Shown piece by piece: positions 17,067-25,803 of a stretch of DNA of 64,000 nucleotides. Numbering within the stretch: position 1 is the first letter of the stretch; the number at the start of each line of letters is the position of its first letter. This DNA is from Mycolicibacterium alvei (GTDB lineage Bacteria > Actinomycetota > Actinomycetes > Mycobacteriales > Mycobacteriaceae). The stretch spans positions 4,774,001-4,838,000 of the forward strand of contig NZ_AP022565.1 in assembly GCF_010727325.1 (NCBI RefSeq), in the 5' to 3' direction. The position numbers and the translations under genes were made by a program. The notes beneath the pieces were generated by a model. The model was not told where the DNA came from. It made no database searches and saw only the letters and a program-made list of their open reading frames with translations.

Positions 17067-17696
17067 GTGCAGCAACCGTTACAAGTGCCTCCGAGTGCAC
17101 CGGCACGGCTGGTAGTGCTGGCTTCGGGGACAGGGTCGCTGCTCGCCTCGCTACTGGCCGCCGCTGTCGACGATTATCCGGCGCGGGTGGTCGCGGTCGG
17201 AACCGACCGCAAATGTGCCGCGGTGGACATCGCGGCAGAGGCGGGGGTGCCGTCCTACACCGTGCGGTTGGGTGACTACGACGATCGCGACGCCTGGGAT
17301 GCTGCGCTCATCGAAGCCACCGCCGAACATGAACCGGACCTGGTGGTCTCGGCCGGTTTCATGAAAATTCTGGGCGGCCAATTCCTTTCCCGTTTCCCGG
17401 GCCGGGTGGTCAACACCCATCCGGCATTGCTGCCGGCGTTCCCAGGGGCGCACGCGGTACCCGACGCATTGGCGTACGGCGTGCGGGTGACGGGCTGCAC
17501 GGTGCATCTGGTGGACTCCGGCATGGATACCGGGCCGATTCTGGCCCAGCAGGCCGTCGACGTGCTCGATGATGACACCGAACAGACTTTGCATGAGCGC
17601 ATCAAGGTGGTCGAACGACGACTGCTGGTGGATGTGCTGGCCGCGCTGGCAACCCGCGGCGTGACCTGGACTGGACGAAAGGCGACCATAGGGTGA
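17067..17696 (+). CDS. purN: Phosphoribosylglycinamide formyltransferase
   Basis: 209 residues from GTG 17067 ([21 protein letters not shown]), 10 bases after the perM-like stop; an in-frame start at 17043 would overlap perM. Motifs are the N-terminal SGTGSLL phosphate loop, the formyl-transfer segment [16 protein letters not shown] with catalytic Asn/His, and [12 protein letters not shown] carrying the catalytic Asp. The enzyme transfers a formyl group from 10-formyl-THF to GAR in purine synthesis. It overlaps purH by four bases (GTGA). Confidence 0.95.
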   Translation: MQQPLQVPPSAPARLVVLASGTGSLLASLLAAAVDDYPARVVAVGTDRKCAAVDIAAEAGVPSYTVRLGDYDDRDAWDAALIEATAEHEPDLVVSAGFMKILGGQFLSRFPGRVVNTHPALLPAFPGAHAVPDALAYGVRVTGCTVHLVDSGMDTGPILAQQAVDVLDDDTEQTLHERIKVVERRLLVDVLAALATRGVTWTGRKATIG

Positions 17697-19261
17697 GCGA
17701 GAAGAAACCGATCCGGCGAGCGCTGGTCAGTGTCTATGACAAGACCGGCCTGGCCGATCTGGCCCGTGGTCTGCATGAGGCGGGCGTGACCATCGTCTCC
17801 ACCGGGTCGACCGCCAAAACCATTGCTGCCGCTGGTGTTCCGGTCACCCCGGTGGAAGAGGTGACGGGCTTCCCCGAGGTGCTCGACGGTCGGGTCAAGA
17901 CGCTGCACCCGCGTGTGCACGCTGGCCTGCTGGCCGACACCCGCAAGCCCGAACACGTTGCGGCACTGCAGGAGCTTGAGGTCGAGGCCTTCGAACTCGT
18001 GGTGGTGAACCTGTACCCGTTCTCCGAGACCGTCGAGTCCGGCGCATCGGTGGACGAGTGTGTCGAGCAGATCGACATCGGCGGGCCGTCGATGGTGCGT
18101 GCGGCTGCCAAGAACCATCCGAGCGTGGCTGTGGTGGTGGATCCGCGGGGCTACGACGGCGTGCTGGCCGCGGTTCGGGCCGGCGGGTTCACCCTTGAAG
18201 AGCGGAAGAAGCTGGCATCGTTGGCATTCCGGCACACCGCCGAGTACGACGTGGCCGTTGCGGGCTGGATGGGGTCGACGCTGGCTCCTGCGGAAGATTC
18301 GGTGCCTGCGTCCTTGCCCCAGTGGTTCGCCGGCACCTGGCACCGCAGCGCGGTCCTGCGCTATGGCGAGAACCCGCATCAGCAGGCCGCGGTCTACCGC
18401 GACGACTCCGCGTGGCCCGGACTGGCCCAGGCCGAGCAGCTGCACGGCAAGGAGATGTCCTACAACAACTACACCGACGCCGATGCGGCGTGGCGGGCGG
18501 CGTTCGACCACGAAGAGATCTGCGTGGCGATCATCAAACACGCCAACCCGTGTGGCATCGCGATCTCCTCGGAGTCCGTCGCCGACGCGCACCGCAAGGC
18601 GCACGAGTGCGATCCGCTGAGTGCGTTCGGCGGCGTCATCGCCTCCAACACCGAGGTCAGTGTCGAGATGGCCGAGACCGTCGCCGACATCTTCACCGAG
18701 GTCATCATCGCCCCGGCGTACGAGGCCGGTGCAGTGGAAATCCTGGCGCGTAAGAAGAACATCCGCATCCTGGTGGCGTCGGAGCCGCTGGTCGGTGGCA
18801 TCGAGCTGCGCCAGATCAGTGGCGGGGTGCTGCTGCAGCAGCGTGACGCGCTCGACGCCGAGGGCGACAATCCGGCGAACTGGACACTGGCCACCGGTGA
18901 GCCGGCCGATCCGCAGACGCTGAGCGATCTGGTGTTCGCCTGGCGGGCCTGCCGCGCGGTGAAGTCCAACGCGATCGTGATCGCCAAGGACGGCGCCACC
19001 GTGGGTGTCGGCATGGGACAGGTGAATCGGGTCGACGCGGCCGGACTGGCCGTGCAGCGCGCGGGCGACCGCGTGCCCGGTTCGGTCGGCGCCTCCGATG
19101 CGTTCTTCCCGTTCCCCGACGGTTTGGAGACGCTGACGAATGCCGGCGTCAAGGCGATCGTGCACCCGGGCGGATCGGTCCGTGACGCCGAAGTGACCGC
19201 AGCTGCCGAGGCTGCGGGGATCACGCTGTACCTCACCGGCGCAAGGCATTTCGCGCACTAG
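17693..19261 (+). CDS. purH: Bifunctional AICAR transformylase / IMP cyclohydrolase
   Basis: A 522-residue protein from GTG 17693 overlapping purN. The N-terminal IMP cyclohydrolase domain is MGS-like ([35 protein letters not shown]). The C-terminal transformylase domain has [21 protein letters not shown] and [12 protein letters not shown]. It catalyses the last two steps of IMP synthesis. In M. tuberculosis Rv0957 is followed directly by the Rv0958 ATPase gene; here about 5 kb of other genes intervene. Confidence 0.96.
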   Translation: MSEKKPIRRALVSVYDKTGLADLARGLHEAGVTIVSTGSTAKTIAAAGVPVTPVEEVTGFPEVLDGRVKTLHPRVHAGLLADTRKPEHVAALQELEVEAFELVVVNLYPFSETVESGASVDECVEQIDIGGPSMVRAAAKNHPSVAVVVDPRGYDGVLAAVRAGGFTLEERKKLASLAFRHTAEYDVAVAGWMGSTLAPAEDSVPASLPQWFAGTWHRSAVLRYGENPHQQAAVYRDDSAWPGLAQAEQLHGKEMSYNNYTDADAAWRAAFDHEEICVAIIKHANPCGIAISSESVADAHRKAHECDPLSAFGGVIASNTEVSVEMAETVADIFTEVIIAPAYEAGAVEILARKKNIRILVASEPLVGGIELRQISGGVLLQQRDALDAEGDNPANWTLATGEPADPQTLSDLVFAWRACRAVKSNAIVIAKDGATVGVGMGQVNRVDAAGLAVQRAGDRVPGSVGASDAFFPFPDGLETLTNAGVKAIVHPGGSVRDAEVTAAAEAAGITLYLTGARHFAH

Positions 19262-19302
19262 TTCCGTTGCGCCGGGCCTGCGCCGGCCCTGCGCCGGGCC
19301 TG

Positions 19303-19365
19303 CGCCGATTTCTACCCAGGGGCCGTGGGCGGCGAGGTGTGACGACCCTGCGGTAGAAAACGGCG
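19303..19365. repeat. 63-base palindromic repeat, copy A
   Basis: Starts CGCCGATTTCTACCC and ends CGGTAGAAAACGGCG; the outer arms are reverse complements at 13 of 15 positions, with a further AGGG/CCCT pair inside. Copies B, C and D have the same length. Confidence 0.82.
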
Positions 19366-19408
19366 TGCCGTTCGGTGCGTCTGCCTCACCGCTCGCGGCG
19401 TGCTGCGT

Positions 19409-19471
19409 CGCCGATTTCCACCCAAGGGTCGTGGCCGCCGAGGTGTGACGACCGTGCGGTAGAAAATGGCG
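19409..19471. repeat. 63-base palindromic repeat, copy B
   Basis: Same length and ends as copy A (CGCCGATTTCCACCC to CGGTAGAAAATGGCG), differing at several internal positions. Located 100 bases before the nuclease-fold gene start. Confidence 0.82.
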
Positions 19472-19570
19472 TGCCAGCTCGATCCACAGCGCGGGATTCA
19501 TCCCCAGCTTTGGCTGAAGCGGGCGTGGGCGCCGTCAATCCGTCGGCCATGCTGCCGACCATCGGTGCCC

Positions 19571-20422
19571 ATGAACGCGCCACTTATCGGACCCGAAGCG
19601 CTTGAAGCAGGCGTCCTCACGCGGGGGCAGCTGCGATGGCGTTACGCCGCGGCTCATCCGCGCGTCTACCTACCGAAGGGCTCGGTCCCAACGCTGGCAG
19701 ACAACACCATGGCCGCATGGCTGTGGACCGGTCGCCGCGGGATCATTGCCGGCCGGGCTGCGGCGGCGTTGCACGGTGCGCAATGGGTCAACGACGACAT
19801 TCCCGTCGAGTTGATCGCCGAGCACGGGCGTCGTCGGCCCGGTGTCATCGTGCGTGAGGAACGTATCAGGCCCGACGAGATCTGCCGGGTCGGCGAGTTC
19901 AGAGTCACCACACCGCTCCGCACGGCGCTCGATCTTGCGCGTTTTCTTCCTCGCGACGCCGCGGTCGTCCACCTCGACGCGCTCGCCATCGCGACAGGTG
20001 TCGAAGCAGCGCCGGTGCTCGAACTGGCCGCCCGATACCGCGGGCTGCGTGGAATACGAAGTGCCCGAACAGCACTCGATTTGATGGATCCCGGCGGCCA
20101 ATCTCCGAAGGAGACCTGGCTGCGACTGCTCCTCATCGATGCGGGATACCGACGCCCGCGCACGCAGATCCAGGTGACTGATGGTTTCACCGAGGCGTTC
20201 ATCGACATGGGCTATGACGACGTCAAAGTGGGCCTGGATTACCTGGGTAAACACCACGCCACGGATCGACCGCGTTATGTTCACGACATAGGCCGCAACG
20301 AGCTCATCGAACGCGAAGGGTGGATCAACATCCACGTCGTGGTCGAACACAGCAAGGCATTTGTCCTGCACCGAGTGGGAGAGGCGTTCGCTCGACGCGG
20401 TGCTTCGCCGTTTCCTACCTGA
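19571..20422 (+). CDS. AbiEi-like / DUF559-type nuclease-fold protein
   Basis: 283 residues from ATG 19571 (MNAPLIGPEALEAG). The N-terminal part (about 1-60) looks like the winged-helix domain of AbiEi-type antitoxins (LTRGQLRWRYAAAHPRVYLPKG). The middle has TPLRTALDLARFLP. The last 70 residues (TDGFTEAFIDMGYDDVKVGLDYLGKHHATDR, then GWINIHVV) resemble the Vsr/DUF559 restriction-endonuclease fold. The usual Glu/Asp of the VEYDG motif is only partly kept (LDYLG), so activity is uncertain. Mycobacteria carry many such paralogues without a proven role. No AbiEii-like partner is adjacent. Two 63-base palindromes lie on each side, and the stop codon is inside copy C. Confidence 0.65.
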   Translation: MNAPLIGPEALEAGVLTRGQLRWRYAAAHPRVYLPKGSVPTLADNTMAAWLWTGRRGIIAGRAAAALHGAQWVNDDIPVELIAEHGRRRPGVIVREERIRPDEICRVGEFRVTTPLRTALDLARFLPRDAAVVHLDALAIATGVEAAPVLELAARYRGLRGIRSARTALDLMDPGGQSPKETWLRLLLIDAGYRRPRTQIQVTDGFTEAFIDMGYDDVKVGLDYLGKHHATDRPRYVHDIGRNELIEREGWINIHVVVEHSKAFVLHRVGEAFARRGASPFPT

Positions 20423-20468
20423 GGGTCGCTGTGCCACGCGATCGACAGCCCTGGGGTAGAAATCGGCG
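20406..20468. repeat. 63-base palindromic repeat, copy C
   Basis: CGCCGTTTCCTACCT to GGTAGAAATCGGCG, overlapping the last codons and stop of the nuclease-fold gene. It is followed by the 15-mer GGGAACGGCTGACGC and, after 84 bases, by copy D, which differs at only a few positions. Confidence 0.85.
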
Positions 20469-20489
20469 GGAACGGCTGACGCGGTGCTT

Positions 20490-20552
20490 CGCCGTTTCCT
20501 ACCTGAGGGTTGCTGTGCCACGCGATCGGCAGCCCTGGGGTGGAAATTGGCG
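20490..20552. repeat. 63-base palindromic repeat, copy D
   Basis: Near-identical to copy C (CGCCGTTTCCTACCT to GGTGGAAATTGGCG). The 84-base C-to-D period shows a recent tandem duplication of repeat plus linker. Confidence 0.85.
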
Positions 20553-20611
20553 GGAACGGCTGACGCGGGAACGGCCTCGGCGGGAACGGCTGACGCGGGA
20601 ACGGCTGACGC
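20552..20611. repeat. 15-base tandem repeat array
   Basis: Four consecutive 15-mers of the form GGGAACGGCTGACGC (second copy GGGAACGGCCTCGGC). A fifth copy links repeats C and D at 20468-20482. Confidence 0.85.
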
Positions 20612-20627
20612 GAGGCCCAACGTCCAG

Positions 20628-21641
20628 CTACGCGCTCACTTCATCCTCGACATCGGTGGTCGCATACGCGATGAATGAGGCGATCTCGTCAACCGCGTGG
20701 CGTGCATCGGGGTTGACGTCGAAACTCAACTGGAACATGTGCATTGCCCTGTCCCACACCTGAACCCATACGGGCACACCGGTCGCCTGCAGTCGGTCGG
20801 CCAAGGCGAAGGTGTCGTTGAGCAGCATCTCGTGGGTGCCGACCTGTAGCAGGAAGGGGCCGAGCCCATGCAGGTCTGCTTCTGGCGGCATCACCGGTGT
20901 GGGCCGGGTGCCGTTGACGGTGGCGAACACGTCGTAGATGAACTTCACCGTCATGAACGGGAACAGCACGTCGCGATGCTCTTGCAGGGCACGGTATTTG
21001 AGATCCATGTCGGACGAGGTCAGTGGTGAGAGCAGGACCTGCCCGGCCGGCACCGGTAGCCCCGCGTCACGTGCTGCCAGAGCAGTGTCGGCGGCCATCA
21101 ACCCGCCCGCTGAATCGCCGGCCAGCACGATCCGATCAGGTGCGAAGCCGAGTGAAAGGGCCAGTCGGTAGCTATCGAGCCCATCGGCGACGGCGTCGTC
21201 GATGTCGGCCTGTGGGGCCAGTCGGTAGCCGACGTTGAGGATGCGTGCCCCGGTGGCCGCGGACAGCTTCGACACAAAGCGCCGGTGCGAGTTCAGGCCG
21301 AGGGTCACCAGCGCCGAGCCGTGCAGGTAGACGATCACGCGATCGGAGTCGCGGGCTTCGGGCGCGATCACCCATTCGGCCGGGCAGTTCGGCAGCGCCA
21401 CCGGCGTCACCTCGGTGCCGGGCAGCGGTTTGACGAACCGCAGGGGCCGGTCGATCACGTCGAGGCGCGCGCGCTGCAGCAGTGCCGGGGCGACACGGTT
21501 GATGCCCAGCCCGATCAGGGTCAGCAGACCCAGCAATGGGCGGACAAAAATCGCAGTAATCCAGCCGAGTGCTCTGGACTGCAGAGATGCAGGGCCGAAG
21601 TGCACGGTAGTCGGCCGGCTACGCCAATCTAGCGAATTCAC
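20628..21641 (-). CDS. HSL-family alpha/beta hydrolase (Lip-type esterase)
   Basis: A 337-residue protein with a hydrophobic N-terminal segment (about 28-50), so probably membrane-associated. The serine nucleophile is Ser177 in GDSAGG; catalytic Asp/Glu lies around QVGTHEMLLND and His in RAMHMF. The oxyanion motif is HGSA at about 107-110 rather than the usual HGGG, a variant that may alter substrate range. It is similar to mycobacterial Lip esterases; the substrate is unknown. Start is GTG 21641, directly abutting palindrome GGTACCCAGGGTACC, with no clear ribosome site; a GTG at about residue 13 is an alternative. Confidence 0.82.
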   Translation of the reverse strand: MNSLDWRSRPTTVHFGPASLQSRALGWITAIFVRPLLGLLTLIGLGINRVAPALLQRARLDVIDRPLRFVKPLPGTEVTPVALPNCPAEWVIAPEARDSDRVIVYLHGSALVTLGLNSHRRFVSKLSAATGARILNVGYRLAPQADIDDAVADGLDSYRLALSLGFAPDRIVLAGDSAGGLMAADTALAARDAGLPVPAGQVLLSPLTSSDMDLKYRALQEHRDVLFPFMTVKFIYDVFATVNGTRPTPVMPPEADLHGLGPFLLQVGTHEMLLNDTFALADRLQATGVPVWVQVWDRAMHMFQLSFDVNPDARHAVDEIASFIAYATTDVEDEVSA

Positions 21642-21656
21642 GGTACCCAGGGTACC
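21642..21656. promoter_or_regulatory. GGTACC palindrome at the hydrolase start
   Basis: Perfect 15-base palindrome GGTACCCAGGGTACC followed by a third GGTACC within 8 bases, immediately upstream of the hydrolase GTG. Possible operator; no known regulator matched. Confidence 0.4.
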
Positions 21657-21695
21657 GGGTACCTCGCGCCGGAGAGCCGACCGGCCCGCCGACCG

Positions 21696-21947
21696 TCAGA
21701 TGAAGCCGAAGCCTGGGAAGCCGTAGAACTCTTCCTCGCCCGGGTACACCGGGGGAGTCGCGTCGATCTGGACGTTGCCCTCGGAGGCGCAGTCGGTGGT
21801 CTGCCCACCGGCGATTGAGCTTCCGCCCGTCACCTCGCACTGCGGCAGTAGCGAAGGATCGGCCGCGGCCGTCGGCGCGCACAGAATCGCGGCCGCTAGG
21901 CCGAACCCGGCAGCACCGAAGATCACAAGATTTCGCATGTGCGACAT
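21696..21947 (-). CDS. Small secreted mycobacterial protein
   Basis: 83 residues from ATG 21947, chosen because GGAAGGA lies 9 bases upstream. Signal peptide LVIFGAAGFGLAAAILCAPTAAA precedes a short mature region of about 52 residues with two Cys (LPQCEVTGG and TTDCASEG), likely one disulfide, ending EEEFYGFPGFGFI. I do not recognise the family. It faces away from the divergent MHB-family gene at 22073. Confidence 0.7.
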   Translation of the reverse strand: MSHMRNLVIFGAAGFGLAAAILCAPTAAADPSLLPQCEVTGGSSIAGGQTTDCASEGNVQIDATPPVYPGEEEFYGFPGFGFI

Positions 21948-22072
21948 GGCGGCTAGTCCTTCCGTCCGGGTTGACGTTGCGTCGACCCTGCACGCGATAT
22001 TGTCGCGCAAGTTATGGTTACGGCAAACGATAGACCATCGCTCGCAAGCTGATCCGACGATCGAGGAGCCCC

Positions 22073-22435
22073 ATGAAACTTGTCACGCGTTCACGTAGCT
22101 GCGCCGTAGCGGTACTTGGGGCCGGCGCGATGCTCCTCGGCACATCGGCAACCGCGTCCGCCGAACCGCCGAACTGCACCACTGCCGACGTCACCGCGGT
22201 GATGGGAGGCGTCTCGACGGAGATGAGCGACTACTTGTTCGCTCACCCCGACGTCAACGCGTTCTTCAGCGGGCTGCAAGGACAGGGCAAGAAGACGACC
22301 GCGGACAAGACGAAGGCATACCTCAACGACAATCCGCAGGTGCGCGCCGAACTCGACGCGATCCGCGCACCAGCGCTTGATCTGCGCAACCGCTGCAATA
22401 TCCCGCTCGAGGCCGAAATCTCCGGCGTGATCTAG
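22073..22435 (+). CDS. Secreted haemophore-like protein (MHB family)
   Basis: A 120-residue protein with signal peptide ending ATASA. The mature part EPPNCTTADVTAVMGGVSTEM, YLFAHPDVNAFF, YLNDNPQVRAELDAIR and LRNRCNIP matches the mycobacterial haem-binding (MHB, Rv0203-like) helical family, whose two Cys form a disulfide. Proteins of this family bind haem outside the cell for uptake. Only some members have proven haem binding, so function here is inferred. It ends 9 bases from the convergent kinase gene. Confidence 0.8.
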   Translation: MKLVTRSRSCAVAVLGAGAMLLGTSATASAEPPNCTTADVTAVMGGVSTEMSDYLFAHPDVNAFFSGLQGQGKKTTADKTKAYLNDNPQVRAELDAIRAPALDLRNRCNIPLEAEISGVI

Positions 22436-22444
22436 ACCCGTCGC

Positions 22445-24295
22445 TCAGGGCAGGGCGACGGTGGCCTGAGCCTCGATGGCCTTGTTGACCTCGGTGAGCA
22501 CGCCCTTGTCGCGTTCCGGTGCGTCGGCGTTGACCTGCAGCACGTACACCGCGCCGGGTGCCTGGATCACGATGGTGGTCTGGGTGATTGCGCGGCGTTG
22601 GTCGCCCTTGGCGTAGGTGCCGCCCAGGTGGACCGAGGGGAACCCGCTGATCTCCGCACGGGTCACATCACCGTTCGGCTTGTAGTCCGCCAGGTTCTGC
22701 AGCTCGCTGGGGGCGTACTCCAGCAGCTTGTTGGCATCGACGTTACCGGTCAGCTTGGAGATCAACGAGACGACCGACGGCGCATCGGCCGGGTTGACCG
22801 AGTCGTTGATCATCGCCGAGTAGGCCCATGCCGGTGTGCGGGTGCCGGCGTCGGTCCAGCCGGGCGGGGTCGGCCAGTTGAACACCGGCGCTCCCGGATC
22901 GCCGCGATGGACCGGTGTTTCGATGGCGCCGCTCTGCTTGATGTAGTCGGCGATGGTGAAGGCGTGGACAGGCTTGGGTGGGCTCGTGGTCTCGCCGGAG
23001 GTATCGGTGGCGGCCGCCGATGTCGTTTCGCCGCCGTTGGTCTCCTCGCCTCCCGAGGTGACCGCGAACGTGATGCCGGCGACCAGCAGGAGCACCCCAC
23101 CGATCGCGGCCGCGGCGACGACGAGCTTGCGCCGGTCGTCGGGCTTCTGCGGAGTGGGGTTGTGCGGCAGCGGGGGCGGTCCGAAGTTGGTCTGTGGCGG
23201 CCCAACCGGTCCAGGCGGCCCCGACGGACCGCCGAGGCCTTGCATGCCACCCGCCGGCTGGCTCGTCGCGGGTTTGTGGGTCGAGGTCTCGCTACCTGTC
23301 CATGACGAGGTGAACACCGGCGGTTCCGACGGGGCCGTCTGCCGGGGGCTCGGCGGCGGGAGCGGCGGCGGGTTCACCGGCTTCGGGATGATCAGTGGGG
23401 TGGTGGGCGGCGCCGGCTCGTGGACCGGTGCCGGGGTGCGCACCTCGGGGGTGGTTCCGGTGGCCGCCTCGGCCAGTGCGACGGCGAAGTCGTGGCACGT
23501 GTCGTAGCGGTCCTTGGGGTCCTTGGAGAGCGCCTTGGCCATCACCGAATCAAACACGGCCAGTTCAGGTTTCGTGTCGGCGAGCTTGGGCGGCGGGGAG
23601 TTCAGATGATGGCTGATCACGACGGCCGGGTTGCTGTGGGCGAATGGTGGGGTGCCGGTGAAGAGGCGGTAGGCGGTGGCGGCCAGCGAGTACTGGTCGG
23701 CCCGGCCGTCGAGGGGCTGGCCCATCAGCTGTTCGGGTGCGGTGTAGGACATCGAGCCCACGGTGATGTTGGTCGAGGTGAGCCCGTTGACCTCGTCGGC
23801 ACGCCGCGCGATGCCGAAGTCGGTCAGCATGATGCGGCGCTTGCCGCCCTGTTTGCTGGTGACCAGGATGTTGGCCGGTTTGACGTCGCGGTGCCACAGG
23901 TTGCGCTGATGCGCGTAGTCCAAGGCGTCGCCGACGGCGGTGACGATCTCGATGACGTCCTCGGCCGGCATCCCCTTGGGGAACTGGTCGTGCAGCAGCT
24001 TGGCGGCGTCGTGCCCGTCGACGTAGTCCATCGAGATCCACAACCGGTCCTCGAACTCGCCGCGGTCGTGCACGCCGACGATGTGCGGATGCCACAGCGT
24101 GGCCGCCATGTCGGCCTCGCGGATGAACCGCTGCCGGAATTCATTGTCCGAGCTGACGCTGATGGGCAGCACTTTGAGAGCGTCCTCGCGGGGTAACCGC
24201 GGATGCGAGGCCAAATAGACCTCGCCCATGCCACCAGTGCCCACCAACCGGACGATGGTGAACCCTGCGAATTCCTGACCGCTAGCCAACGGCAT
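22445..24295 (-). CDS. Transmembrane Ser/Thr protein kinase with LpqN-like outer domain
   Basis: 616 residues from ATG 24295. The N-terminal Hanks-type kinase has [12 protein letters not shown] loop, Lys41, HRD Asp137, DFG Asp159 and TAPEQ. A Pro-rich juxtamembrane region (about 290-385) leads to one transmembrane helix (about 390-413). The outer domain, about 200 residues, matches the LpqN/LpqT lipoprotein family ([27 protein letters not shown]). The layout is that of PknD/E/F-type sensor kinases. Another LpqN-like protein is encoded at 27827-28501, beyond the MoxR/VWA pair, so a shared ligand is possible. The frame stays open to 24469 but the family start is the Met used here. Confidence 0.9.
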   Translation of the reverse strand: MPLASGQEFAGFTIVRLVGTGGMGEVYLASHPRLPREDALKVLPISVSSDNEFRQRFIREADMAATLWHPHIVGVHDRGEFEDRLWISMDYVDGHDAAKLLHDQFPKGMPAEDVIEIVTAVGDALDYAHQRNLWHRDVKPANILVTSKQGGKRRIMLTDFGIARRADEVNGLTSTNITVGSMSYTAPEQLMGQPLDGRADQYSLAATAYRLFTGTPPFAHSNPAVVISHHLNSPPPKLADTKPELAVFDSVMAKALSKDPKDRYDTCHDFAVALAEAATGTTPEVRTPAPVHEPAPPTTPLIIPKPVNPPPLPPPSPRQTAPSEPPVFTSSWTGSETSTHKPATSQPAGGMQGLGGPSGPPGPVGPPQTNFGPPPLPHNPTPQKPDDRRKLVVAAAAIGGVLLLVAGITFAVTSGGEETNGGETTSAAATDTSGETTSPPKPVHAFTIADYIKQSGAIETPVHRGDPGAPVFNWPTPPGWTDAGTRTPAWAYSAMINDSVNPADAPSVVSLISKLTGNVDANKLLEYAPSELQNLADYKPNGDVTRAEISGFPSVHLGGTYAKGDQRRAITQTTIVIQAPGAVYVLQVNADAPERDKGVLTEVNKAIEAQATVALP

Positions 24296-24420
24296 GGAGC
24301 GCAGACTACCGGTACCCACGCTCGGGGAACGACTATGCCGGGGGTGTGGCTCGCGCGCGGCGGGTGCTAGTTCTGCCGGGTGCCGATGTGCGCGGGCGGG
24401 TTCAGTCGTAGCGTGGAGTG

Positions 24421-25803
24421 GTGAGCCAACCCAAGGATCTGCCTCGTACCGTCGGTGAGCTGCGCGCATCCGGCCATCGTGAACGGGGCGTCAAAGCCGA
24501 AATTCGGGAGAATCTGCTGTCCGCATTGGCCGACCGCCGCGACGTGTGGCCGGGAATCCTGGGATTCGAGGACACCGTGATCCCGCAGCTGGAACGGGCT
24601 TTGATCGCCGGGCACGACGTGGTGCTTCTGGGTGAGCGCGGTCAGGGCAAGACGCGGCTGTTGCGCGCGCTGACGGGGCTGCTCGACGAGTGGACGCCCG
24701 TGATCGCCGGGTCGGAGTTGGGTGAGCACCCCTACAGCCCGATCACACCGGAGTCGATCCGCCGGGCCGCCGATTCCGGCGACGATCTGCCGATCGATTG
24801 GCGCCACCGCAGTGAGCGCTACACCGAGAAGTTGGCCACCCCGGACACCAGCGTGGCCGATCTCGTCGGCGACATCGATCCGATCAAGGTGGCCGAGGGG
24901 CGCAGCCTGGGCGACCCGGAAACGATCGCCTACGGGCTGATCCCGCGGGCCCACCGCGGCATCGTGGCCGTCAACGAGCTGCCGGACCTGGCCGAGCGGA
25001 TCCAGGTGTCGATGCTCAACGTGATGGAGGAGCGCGACATTCAGGTCCGCGGCTACACGTTGCGGCTGCCGCTCGACGTCCTCGTCGTCGCGAGCGCCAA
25101 TCCCGAGGACTACACGAACCGCGGTCGGATCATCACCCCGCTCAAAGACAGGTTCGGCGCCGAGATCCGCACGCACTACCCGCTGGAGATCGACGACGAG
25201 GTCGGGGTGATCCGCCAGGAGGCCCAGTTGGCCGCGGAGGTACCGGAGTACCTGATCGGTGTGCTGGCCCGATTTGCCCGCAATCTGCGTGAATCGAGCT
25301 CGATCGATCAGCGTTCGGGTGTGTCGGCCCGGTTCGCGATCGCTGCCGCCGAGACGGTGGCGGCCTCGGCACGACACCGCTCCGCCATTCTCGGTGAGGA
25401 CGATCCGGTGGCTCGGGTGGTCGATCTGGCCACCGTGATCGACGTGCTGCGCGGCAAACTGGAGTTCGAGAGCGGTGAGGAGGGACGTGAGCAGGCAGTG
25501 CTGGAGCATCTGCTGCGACGCGCCACCGCCGACACCGCGCAACGACTGCTGGGCGGCATCGACGTCGCCCCGTTGGTGGCCGCGGTCGAGGAAGGCTCGC
25601 CGGTGACCACCGGTGAGCGGGTATCGGCCAAGGACGTCCTGGCCGCTCTGCCCGATCTGGCCGTGGTCGACGCGCTCGCCGACCGGGTGGGCGCGGTGTC
25701 GGTCGGTCAACGGGCCGCAGCCATCGAATTGGCTTTGGAGGCACTGTATCTGGCCAAGCGTGTGGACAAGGTGACAGGGGAGGGCGAGACGGTCTATGGC
25801 TGA
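24421..25803 (+). CDS. MoxR-type AAA+ ATPase (Rv0958-like)
   Basis: 460 residues from GTG 24421 ([23 protein letters not shown]); GTG 24418 is an equally open alternative. AAA+ motifs are Walker [10 protein letters not shown] and the Walker B/sensor region [11 protein letters not shown], then [25 protein letters not shown]. It was once annotated as a magnesium-chelatase subunit but lacks a chlorophyll or cobalamin context. It overlaps the downstream VWA gene by 8 bases; MoxR-VWA pairs act as chaperone-like assembly or activation modules. Confidence 0.92.
   Translation: MSQPKDLPRTVGELRASGHRERGVKAEIRENLLSALADRRDVWPGILGFEDTVIPQLERALIAGHDVVLLGERGQGKTRLLRALTGLLDEWTPVIAGSELGEHPYSPITPESIRRAADSGDDLPIDWRHRSERYTEKLATPDTSVADLVGDIDPIKVAEGRSLGDPETIAYGLIPRAHRGIVAVNELPDLAERIQVSMLNVMEERDIQVRGYTLRLPLDVLVVASANPEDYTNRGRIITPLKDRFGAEIRTHYPLEIDDEVGVIRQEAQLAAEVPEYLIGVLARFARNLRESSSIDQRSGVSARFAIAAAETVAASARHRSAILGEDDPVARVVDLATVIDVLRGKLEFESGEEGREQAVLEHLLRRATADTAQRLLGGIDVAPLVAAVEEGSPVTTGERVSAKDVLAALPDLAVVDALADRVGAVSVGQRAAAIELALEALYLAKRVDKVTGEGETVYG

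Larger units (their letters stand above)
19262..19570. other. Gene-free stretch with repeats A and B
   Basis: 309 bases between purH and the nuclease-fold gene. It begins with short CGCCGGGCCTG-type direct repeats (about 19270-19303) and then holds two 63-base palindromic repeats (A and B) 106 bases apart. No convincing coding frame. Confidence 0.7.

Noticed and set aside
17276..19501. 741-residue open frame antisense to purN-purH
   Set aside because: Antisense artefact over two confidently identified enzymes; no domain.
19303..20611. Repeats considered as a CRISPR array
   Set aside because: Units are 63 bases, only four, separated by a gene and by related rather than unique linkers; no cas genes.
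24296..24469. N-terminal extension of the Ser/Thr kinase
   Set aside because: Arg/His/Pro-rich text without ribosome site; the kinase family starts a few residues before the [16 protein letters not shown] loop.
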